The notes under the pieces are model-generated. The model was not told the origin of the DNA. It worked only from the letters and a program-made list of their open reading frames with translations, and did no database searches. 64,000 bases of DNA, from positions 1 through 64,000 of the forward strand of contig NZ_JAUMUI010000007.1 of the NCBI RefSeq assembly GCF_030530745.1, read 5' to 3'. This document shows, in pieces, positions 57,590-64,000 of the stretch (positions are counted from its first letter, which is position 1; each line of letters opens with the position of its first letter). Position numbers and translations under genes: made by a program. This DNA is from Neisseria sp. (GTDB taxonomy: Bacteria > Pseudomonadota > Gammaproteobacteria > Burkholderiales > Neisseriaceae).

Positions 57590-58123
57590 TTAAGCTTGTT
57601 TGTTCCAACGTTCGATAGATTCTTTGATCACCGCTTTGGCTTCTTCCACATCGCCCCAGTGTTCCACTTTGGTGGAGCCGGGTTTTTTCAGGGCTTTATA
57701 ATTGTTGAAGTGGAACTCGATTTGCTTGATCAACTGCTGCGGCAGATCGGCCAAGCTGTTGTAGGCGTTGCCGTTGTTGCGGTCGTCGGCGGGCACGCAT
57801 ACGATTTTATCGTCCACTTCGCCATCGTCGACAAACTTCATCACACCGATGATTTTCGCTTCTAAAAATACGCCGGTGGCCAAAGGCTGCTCGGTAACCA
57901 GCAAAACATCCAGCTCGTCGCCGTCTTCATCGAGTGTTTGCGGAATAAAGCCGTAGTTGGTGGGTTTGGCGAAGATAGCGGGTTCCACGCGGTCGAGCTG
58001 GAAAGCCGCCAGCTTGCGGTTCCATTCGATTTTATGGTTGCTGCCTGCGGGAATTTCGTTCACAACATTGATGATGCCGCCGTCCACATCGCCGGGGGTG
58101 AGGATTTTGTTGAAATCAGCCAT
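57590..58123 (-). CDS. ppa: Inorganic pyrophosphatase
   Basis: Family I Mg2+-dependent pyrophosphatase, 177 residues. DGDELDVLLVTEQPL carries the three metal-binding Asp residues; NHKIEWNRKLAAFQLDR, FVDDGEVDDKIVCV and FHNYK-like FHFNNYKALKKPG complete the active site. A hexameric cytoplasmic enzyme driving biosynthetic reactions. Confidence 0.95.
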   Translation of the reverse strand: MADFNKILTPGDVDGGIINVVNEIPAGSNHKIEWNRKLAAFQLDRVEPAIFAKPTNYGFIPQTLDEDGDELDVLLVTEQPLATGVFLEAKIIGVMKFVDDGEVDDKIVCVPADDRNNGNAYNSLADLPQQLIKQIEFHFNNYKALKKPGSTKVEHWGDVEEAKAVIKESIERWNKQA

Positions 58124-58310
58124 GATGTTTCCTTGTTCAAATCGGTTAAAACGGGCGTGAGTATAGCACCGCTTGGCTGTTTATAGCGAAGAAACCTTAC
58201 TGCTTTAGCCGCCGTTTGCCGCTTTTTTATTTTGAATAACTATCCAAACCGCCGCGCCGCGCCTTCGGCTATAATAAACGGCTTTCCCAAACGCTAATAA
58301 GGCCGAACCC

Positions 58311-59720
58311 ATGAACGACTACACCGATATGATGCCGTCTGAAGACCGCGAAGTGAGCGCGTTGTCGCTGCCGCCGCACTCTATGGAGGCGGAACAATCG
58401 GTGTTGGGCGGCCTGCTGCTCGAAAACGCCGCGTGGGACAGAATCGCCGATGTGGTCGGCACCGAAGATTTTTACCGCCACGAACACCGCCTGATTTTCC
58501 GCAGCATCGCCAACCTGATTAACGAAAGCCGCCCCGCCGACGTGATTACCGTGCAGGAGGCTTTGGAGCGCAGCGAAGAGCTGGAGGCTGCGGGCGGGTT
58601 CAACTATCTGATTACCTTGGCGCAAAACACCCCTTCGGCCGCCAATATCCGCCGCTATGCCGAAATCGTGCGCGAACGCTCGATTATGCGCCAGCTGGCC
58701 GAAGTGGGCACCGAAATCGCCCGCAGCGCCTACAACCCGCAAGGCCGCGATGCGGGGCAGCTTCTCGATGAAGCCGAAAACAAGGTTTTCCAGATTGCCG
58801 AGAGCACGGCCAAATCCAAGCAGGGCTTTTTGGAGATGCCCGCACTTTTGAAAGAAGTGGTCGAACGCATCGATATGCTTTATTCGCGCGACAACCCCGA
58901 CGAAGTAACCGGCATTGCCACCGGTTTTATCGATTTAGACAAAAAAACCTCCGGCCTGCAACCGGGCGACCTGATTATCGTGGCCGGCCGCCCCTCTATG
59001 GGTAAAACCGCTTTTTCCATCAATATCGCAGAGCACGTTGCGGTGGAATCCAAACTGCCCGTGGCCGTGTTTTCTATGGAAATGGGCGGTGCGCAGCTGG
59101 TGATGCGTATGCTCGGCTCGGTGGGCAGGCTCGACCAGCACGTTCTTAAAACCGGCCGTTTGGAAGACGAACACTGGGGCCGTCTGAACGACGCCGTCGT
59201 CAAACTTTCCGATGCGCCCATGTTTATCGACGAAACCCCGGGCTTAACCGCGCTTGAACTGCGCGCCCGCGCCCGCCGCTTGGCGCGCCAGTTCAACGGC
59301 AAACTGGGCTTGATTGTGATTGACTACCTGCAACTGATGGCAGGCTCCGGCCGCAGCGACAACCGCGCATCCGAGCTGGGCGAAATTTCCCGCTCGCTCA
59401 AAGCCTTGGCCAAAGAGCTGCAAGTGCCCGTGATTGCTTTGTCGCAATTGAGCCGCACGGTGGAACAGCGCACCGACAAACGGCCGATGATGTCCGACCT
59501 GCGCGAATCCGGCGCCATCGAGCAAGACGCCGACCTGATTATGTTTATGTACCGCGACGAATATTACAACGCCGAAACCCAGTTTAAAGGTTTGGCAGAA
59601 TGTATCATCGGCAAACACCGCAACGGCCCCACGGGCAAAGTATTTCTCACCTTTATCGGCCAGTTCACCAAATTTGAAAACGCCGCCTATGTACCCGATG
59701 CCGCAATGATGGAAGATTGA
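58311..59720 (+). CDS. dnaB: Replicative DNA helicase DnaB
   Basis: Hexameric 5'-3' helicase at the replication fork, 469 residues. N-terminal domain starts after PPHSMEAEQSVLGGLL; the RecA-like motor has Walker A GRPSMGKT, Walker B LIVIDYLQLM, and the arginine-finger block DLRESGAIEQDAD. A DUS-like GCCGTCTGAAG lies near codon 7. It is followed by the pilin genes, as in other Neisseria, with a terminator in between. Confidence 0.96.
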   Translation: MNDYTDMMPSEDREVSALSLPPHSMEAEQSVLGGLLLENAAWDRIADVVGTEDFYRHEHRLIFRSIANLINESRPADVITVQEALERSEELEAAGGFNYLITLAQNTPSAANIRRYAEIVRERSIMRQLAEVGTEIARSAYNPQGRDAGQLLDEAENKVFQIAESTAKSKQGFLEMPALLKEVVERIDMLYSRDNPDEVTGIATGFIDLDKKTSGLQPGDLIIVAGRPSMGKTAFSINIAEHVAVESKLPVAVFSMEMGGAQLVMRMLGSVGRLDQHVLKTGRLEDEHWGRLNDAVVKLSDAPMFIDETPGLTALELRARARRLARQFNGKLGLIVIDYLQLMAGSGRSDNRASELGEISRSLKALAKELQVPVIALSQLSRTVEQRTDKRPMMSDLRESGAIEQDADLIMFMYRDEYYNAETQFKGLAECIIGKHRNGPTGKVFLTFIGQFTKFENAAYVPDAAMMED

Positions 59721-59863
59721 TACAGATTTCCGCCGCCAAGTAGGCGGATTTCATATTTTATTAGGTATGCAGCCGCGTTATCGTTTACAATAAACAACGA
59801 AAATAAACAAAACTGTCAAAAATCAGCAGAACAGGTAAAACGGGAACACGCCACACCATCATA

Positions 59864-59890
59864 ACCCCGGAGCCTGCTCCGGGTATTTTT
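59864..59890 (+). terminator. dnaB terminator
   Basis: CCCGGAGC (59866-59873) and GCTCCGGG (59876-59883), 2-base loop plus TATTTTTA. It separates dnaB from pilH, so the pilin genes need their own promoter. Confidence 0.85.
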
Positions 59891-59961
59891 ATGGCAGCAA
59901 AGCAAAACAGGCCGTCTGAAACGGCTTGCACATTACAAAACAACGTTATCAGGTTTTACTC

Positions 59962-60660
59962 ATGCGTTCAAAGCAACAAGGCTTCACCTTAACTGAGCTG
60001 CTGATAGTGATTGCCATCGTGGCCGTTATGGCAGCCATCGCCTTTCCCAATATGAGCAACTGGATAGCCTCCCGCCGCGCGGCAAGCCAGGCGGAGCAGG
60101 TGGCCAATCTCCTGCGCTTCGCCCGCAGCGAAGCCGTCCGTTTGAACCTGCCGGTTTATGTCTGCCCCGTGCAAATCAGGGTGGACGGCACACCCAATGA
60201 CTATTGCAACCTACAACATGCAGGCCAAGGTATAGCAGCATTTGCCGATGCTGATAACAACCGTATCTACGAACGCAACACCGCTGATATTGACCTGCGC
60301 ACCGTTATTTTGAACGCACAAAACGAAGAACGTACCAGTTACCAGTTTGATACTTATGACTTTGACGGTTCACCTCAAAGCAAAAATCTCGTATGGGCTT
60401 TCTATCCCAACGGTACATTCGGTCATGCGGGCGCTGCAAACGGCACATTTACGGTTGGCGGCGGCTTTGTCAGGGTGGCCGTTACCGATGCCGCCGCAAA
60501 AGACGACAACACCAAAGCAGCCGCTCGGGCTTCGATTTTGCTGATAGACAGCAGCGGCAGGGTGCAGGCCTGTTCAAGAAGAGAAAAAAAAGATAAAGAT
60601 GGGGAAGATAAAAACAGCACTATCGACAAACTGTGCAAATACGATACGTCTTCATCATAA
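59962..60660 (+). CDS. pilH: Minor type IV pilin PilH (FimT/GspH family)
   Basis: A 232-residue prepilin. The leader MRSKQQG is cleaved before Phe8 of FTLTELLIVIAIVAVM, with Glu5 of the mature pilin present. Cysteines in YVCPVQ, DYCNLQ, VQACSR and KLCKY could form two disulfides. PilH with PilI-L primes pilus assembly in Neisseria; pili are needed for DNA uptake. The basic/acidic tail (SRREKKDKDGEDKN) is unusual. First gene of the minor pilin operon downstream of dnaB. Confidence 0.9.
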   Translation: MRSKQQGFTLTELLIVIAIVAVMAAIAFPNMSNWIASRRAASQAEQVANLLRFARSEAVRLNLPVYVCPVQIRVDGTPNDYCNLQHAGQGIAAFADADNNRIYERNTADIDLRTVILNAQNEERTSYQFDTYDFDGSPQSKNLVWAFYPNGTFGHAGAANGTFTVGGGFVRVAVTDAAAKDDNTKAAARASILLIDSSGRVQACSRREKKDKDGEDKNSTIDKLCKYDTSSS

Positions 60661-60957
60661 GCGTGGATGCACTTTGATGCACCGTAACCTTAAACCAATG
60701 ATTCCGGCGCAACAAATTACCCCCTTGCGGATTCTGCACGCAGGCAAAGGTTTTTTTAAATTTATGCGAGGGTGCGTACAGAGGCAGATAACCTGTTTGG
60801 CTGCTATGGTACATCGGTTTCAACATACAAGGGTGGGTGCCGAAGGCACGCACGCGTTTGGGTGTTGGGGCTCAAATCTGTGTATTGCCGCGTGCGGTCG
60901 CGCCATACACCCCGCCGACAGCCCGATTCTGAACAATATATCTCTCATGGGGAAGAT
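60661..60957. other. 297-bp interval between pilH and pilI
   Basis: No convincing gene is seen, although short frames exist on both strands. It contains GGTGGGTGCCGAAGGCACGC (60832-60851), whose centre folds as GTGCC-GAA-GGCAC, and a run of T/A near 60752. Base composition is lower in G+C at the left and high at the right. The pilI start follows GGGGAAGAT at the far end. Neisserial minor pilin genes are normally nearly contiguous. Confidence 0.5.
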
Positions 60958-61683
60958 ATGCAAAAAATTTTATCGACAAAACAATCAGATAAAGATTTTT
61001 CCGGTTTCGTTTTGCCTAACCGCAAAGGCCGTCCGAAACAAAACCAAAGCGGCATGACGCTGGTTGAAGTGGTGGTGGCCATGTTCGTATTGGCTATAGG
61101 CGTGCTGGCATTGCTCGCCACCCAATTGCGCACCGTATCCAGCGTGCGCGAAGCTGAAAGCCAAACTGTTGTCGCCCAAGCCGTGCAGAACCTGATGGAG
61201 GGAATGCAGCTTAATCCGACTTTGTCGGAGCAGGCCCCCGGAACGAACTCTGAACCGACAGGGTGGGTGATCAAACGTTATGATAATAACCAAGTGAGCG
61301 TTGGCGGCAACCCTATCAGCTACCGTTTAAGTAACCCGGTTACTGCACGTACATGTGCGGCAAACAGATGGTGTAATCATGGAAACGGGCCGTTAAACAA
61401 AAGACAGATATTAGAAGATCAGCTTGGGCGTTTTGAAGACTCTTTGGTCAGAGCACTACCTAATGCAACGATTCAATACGTTATCTGTAATGATACAAGC
61501 GGTAGGGACATGTCGGTAGAAAACGGAACCGTTCGGGCTAATTGCACAGGAAATGACGGCCAAACACTGGTTATAAAAGTGCTGTGGCAGATGGATTCCG
61601 AACAGAACGATGCCGCTTCTCCGGCATTAAACAGCAACGGCAGCAACTTGGTTTACACCTATCAGGCACGTATGCCGGATTAA
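60958..61683 (+). CDS. pilI: Minor type IV pilin PilI (PilV family)
   Basis: From ATG 60958 the prepilin has 241 residues with a long basic leader cleaved between Gly32 and Met33 (NQSG|MTLVEVVVAMFVLAIGV), Glu5 present. The leader region contains a one-mismatch uptake sequence in frame (GGCCGTCCGAAAC, about 61027). The mature part has paired cysteines (TARTCAANRWC; VICNDT, ANCTGN). The frame is open further upstream but no pilin leader is found there. Confidence 0.88.
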   Translation: MQKILSTKQSDKDFSGFVLPNRKGRPKQNQSGMTLVEVVVAMFVLAIGVLALLATQLRTVSSVREAESQTVVAQAVQNLMEGMQLNPTLSEQAPGTNSEPTGWVIKRYDNNQVSVGGNPISYRLSNPVTARTCAANRWCNHGNGPLNKRQILEDQLGRFEDSLVRALPNATIQYVICNDTSGRDMSVENGTVRANCTGNDGQTLVIKVLWQMDSEQNDAASPALNSNGSNLVYTYQARMPD

Positions 61684-61698
61684 TCGGGGTAGGGATTG

Positions 61699-62634
61699 AT
61701 GAAAAACAAAAAACATTATCCGCATATTACGGGTATGCAGAATATCAAAGGCTTCAGCCTGCTGGAATTTCTGGTGGCCAGTGCCCTGAGCATGATTGTG
61801 TTGCTGGCAGCGGGTAAAGGCTATTTTACCGCCCGCCAGTTAAATGAAGCGGCAGGAGTACGCATGGGCGTGCAGCAGGATTTGCGCAATGCCGCCAATA
61901 TGGTGGTACGCGATGCCCGTATGGCAGGCAGCTTCGGCTGCTTTAATATGGCGGCCGATATCGAACAGTTTGATGTCGGTGGCGGAACAATGGGGGCTAG
62001 GGCGGTAACAGGCAGCCGCACCATCAGAGATACGGATGATGCGGCATTCGGATTGACTTGGGAGAGTGCTGATAACAGCCTGATGCCTGTGAGGCAGGTT
62101 GCTGATTTCCGCCCCGACGGCTTCACGCCCGATACTAACGCCTTGGTGTTCCTTTACGGCGCTGAAAACCCGGCTGATGATGATCCTTTTGTATTGAGCG
62201 CCTGCGACACGTTAGTGCGGGGTGCGGGCGGAACGGTTCCGACTGCCGAGAATGCCGTAACTGCATTGGGCGGTGCTGCGGTAAGAAACGGGGAAGTTGC
62301 GGTATTGCGCTATGCGGCTTATGCCTATGCTGTAGGAACAATAGGCGGGCAGCGCGGACTGTTCCGTTTCCAACTGAACAATAACAATACCTGGGGCAGC
62401 CCGCAGTTGTTGGTAGCAGGTGTTACAGGTGCAAGATTCAGGTATATCTATGTCAACAATTGCCCCGCCGACAACAGCCCGCTTGAAAGATTTGAATATT
62501 CGGAAGATTTAAACAGAATCCCCGCGCTTGTCCGTATCGAACTGACCGGCGGGGCGGAAGATGCCAATCAAATCTATACCATTGATGCAGCAGTAAGGGG
62601 AGGAAACACATGCGCCAACCGCAGCCTTTCATAA
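61699..62634 (+). CDS. pilJ: Minor type IV pilin PilJ (PilW family)
   Basis: A 311-residue prepilin. Cleavage between Gly18 and Phe19 (NIKG|FSLLEFLVASALSMIVLL), Glu5 present. The large C-terminal domain contains DARMAGSFGCFNMA, typical of PilW proteins, and cysteines at SACDTL, NNCPAD and NTCANR. ATG 61735 is an alternative start giving a 6-residue leader. It overlaps pilK by 25 bases. Confidence 0.88.
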   Translation: MKNKKHYPHITGMQNIKGFSLLEFLVASALSMIVLLAAGKGYFTARQLNEAAGVRMGVQQDLRNAANMVVRDARMAGSFGCFNMAADIEQFDVGGGTMGARAVTGSRTIRDTDDAAFGLTWESADNSLMPVRQVADFRPDGFTPDTNALVFLYGAENPADDDPFVLSACDTLVRGAGGTVPTAENAVTALGGAAVRNGEVAVLRYAAYAYAVGTIGGQRGLFRFQLNNNNTWGSPQLLVAGVTGARFRYIYVNNCPADNSPLERFEYSEDLNRIPALVRIELTGGAEDANQIYTIDAAVRGGNTCANRSLS

Positions 62635-63161
62635 CTTCTACGCCCAAATTGGCACAACAGGGTTTTTCACTGTTTATTGTGCTGATGGTGATGATTGTAG
62701 TGGCCTTTTTGGTGGTGAGTGTAACGCAATCGTATAACACCGAGCAGCGTATCAGCACCAACGATGCCGACCATAAATACGCATTCGCTTTGGCAGAAGC
62801 CGCATTGCGCGCGGGTGAGGGCAGGATTGCTACCGACGAGTTTGAACGTGATATAACCTTTACAGAAGGGTGTGATAATGCCCTATGCAGCCCTGCCGGT
62901 GCAACGGCAGGCAGGTTCGGCAATATCACGGTTAATGCTGCTGCAAGAGAACCGGCAGCATGGGAACGGAGATGCGGGGGAGATCTCTGTATCAACACTG
63001 GTAGAGAAGTAACCGACCTCAGTGCACGCAGAAATCCCCGCTATATCATCGAATATATCAGCACCCAGCCTGACGGCACGGTTATCTACCGCGTAACTGC
63101 CAAAGCTTGGGGGCGGAACACCAATACCGTTGTGATATTGCAGTCGTATGTGGCGGCATAA
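62610..63161 (+). CDS. pilK: Minor type IV pilin PilK (PilX/GspK-like)
   Basis: A 183-residue prepilin, cleavage between Gly18 and Phe19 (AQQG|FSLFIVLMVMIVVAFL). Position 5 of the mature helix is Ile, not Glu, as expected for the GspK/PilX tip pilin that caps the minor-pilin complex. NDADHKYAFALAEAALRAGE is the conserved PilX-family block. Four cysteines in CDNALC and RCGGDLC. Translation is probably coupled with pilJ through the overlap. Confidence 0.88.
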   Translation: MRQPQPFITSTPKLAQQGFSLFIVLMVMIVVAFLVVSVTQSYNTEQRISTNDADHKYAFALAEAALRAGEGRIATDEFERDITFTEGCDNALCSPAGATAGRFGNITVNAAAREPAAWERRCGGDLCINTGREVTDLSARRNPRYIIEYISTQPDGTVIYRVTAKAWGRNTNTVVILQSYVAA

Positions 63162-63185
63162 ATATATATAAAGAGGCATAAACCA

Positions 63186-63650
63186 ATGACGGGAAAACCG
63201 ATAGGCCAAAAAGGCTTTAGCCTGATAGAAATGATGGTGGTAGTGGCCGTTATCGGCATACTTGCGGCCATCGCCTACCCCTCATACGCCCGCTATATCG
63301 AGCGCGGGCATTTAACCGATGCTTATGCGGAATTGGTGGATATTAATAATGCCATTAAAACCGAACGTGTAAGAACCCCGGGGGCATTATCCGCACAAGC
63401 AGATTTACAAAGAGAAGCCTCCGAGCGGTTTCGGGAACCGGGGCTGGCTGCCCGTTACGATATAACCGTGGCTATGCCTAATGCCACAAGTTCGCGCTAT
63501 AACTTGGTGGTTACGCCGAAAGCAAATAGCGGTTATACCTTGGCGCTGTGGATGAACAGCATCGGTGAGGCTTACAGGTGCCAAGATGCGGCTTCTGCAA
63601 AAGCTTATAACACCACGGGGAAATGCGAGCGGATTGGCGGCGGCAAATAA
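63186..63650 (+). CDS. pilL: Minor type IV pilin PilL/PilX (PilE-like)
   Basis: A 154-residue prepilin with leader [10 protein letters not shown] and mature start [31 protein letters not shown], closely similar to the major pilin PilE. A C-terminal disulfide loop is formed by CQD and KCER. In N. gonorrhoeae the fifth gene is pilL; the meningococcal counterpart PilX modulates aggregation. Last gene of the operon. Confidence 0.88.
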   Translation: MTGKPIGQKGFSLIEMMVVVAVIGILAAIAYPSYARYIERGHLTDAYAELVDINNAIKTERVRTPGALSAQADLQREASERFREPGLAARYDITVAMPNATSSRYNLVVTPKANSGYTLALWMNSIGEAYRCQDAASAKAYNTTGKCERIGGGK

Positions 63651-63693
63651 ACGGCGGCTGCTTGAACTGCCCGGTTCTGACGGTGATCGGCTG

Positions 63694-63740
63694 TTTCAGA
63701 CGGCCTCAACGGATCTTGAAAAGACTGAGGCCGTCTGAAA
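63694..63740 (+). terminator. DUS hairpin after the pilin operon
   Basis: TTTCAGACGGCCTCA (63694-63708) pairs with TGAGGCCGTCTGAAA (63726-63740), about 45 bases after the last pilin gene. Confidence 0.7.
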
Positions 63741-63760
63741 AAATTAAAAAGCCTTCAATA

Positions 63761-63793
63761 AAAAAACCTTGCGGAAATACCGCAAGGTTTTTT
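63761..63793. terminator. gap terminator
   Basis: AAAAAACCTTGCGG (63761-63774) and CCGCAAGGTTTTTT (63780-63793), 14-bp stem, A/T runs on both sides; ends both the pilin operon and gap. Confidence 0.88.
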
Positions 63794-63815
63794 ATCGTGG
63801 CAGAAAAATATGTAT

Positions 63816-64000
<185 letters not shown>

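Noticed and set aside
60620-60853. 77-codon minus-strand frame between pilH and pilI
   Set aside because: No start signals, overlaps the pilH 3' end, and reads through hairpin sequence; treated as non-coding for now.

Overview
The window is chromosomal DNA of a Neisseria species. The 10-mer GCCGTCTGAA and its AG-extended 12-mer form (the Neisseria DNA uptake sequence, DUS) occur throughout, often as inverted pairs that serve as intergenic hairpins. A Correia-type element (CREE), the dnaB-pilHIJKL locus and a type II-C CRISPR repeat of the meningococcal kind point the same way. Genes look richer in G+C than those of N. meningitidis or N. gonorrhoeae, so a commensal or animal-associated species is likely; the species cannot be named from this sequence alone.

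Layout. 1-13 kb: 3' end of an IS1016-like transposase, a structured repeat in front of purC, radC, a CNP1-like secreted protein, gyrA, argB, an LplT-like MFS carrier with ccoS, ttcA, lptE-holA. 13-25 kb: a 106-bp CREE, radA, a Sel1-repeat protein, a LysE-type exporter, a truncated hydrolase, an FMN reductase, an AraC regulator divergent from a bacterioferritin-like gene and ohr, prfC, a CDF transporter and an AGE-family sugar isomerase. 25-35 kb: grcA with a well-placed FNR site next to a Dcu-type transporter, leuD/leuC with an entericidin between them, gshA, a zinc alcohol dehydrogenase, hfq, mnmM, a two-repeat CRISPR array, and a CbiM-like membrane protein. 35-49 kb: gloB, ftsK, a lytic transglycosylase, a YajR-like MFS, ssb, cysH, a Cys/Met lyase, folE2, a DUF945 protein, yhbY/rlmE. 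49-64 kb: ftsH, qmcA/nfeD, rlmB, cca, a Spy/CpxP-like protein, rpe, ppa, dnaB, the minor pilin genes pilH-I-J-K-L, and the 3' end of gap.

Most of the window is housekeeping gene content in short operons separated by DUS hairpins. The accessory interest lies between genes: (i) a one-spacer CRISPR array with its own terminator and no cas genes in the window; (ii) two copies of a ~120-bp element whose hairpins keep pairing through compensatory changes; (iii) a family of 130-190 bp MITE-like inverted-repeat elements sharing a core; (iv) a REP-like palindrome family; and (v) a ~300-bp unexplained interval inside the pilin operon. No tRNA or rRNA gene and no complete insertion sequence or prophage was recognised. 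Positions and starts were read by eye; family assignments come from motif recognition, not database searches.
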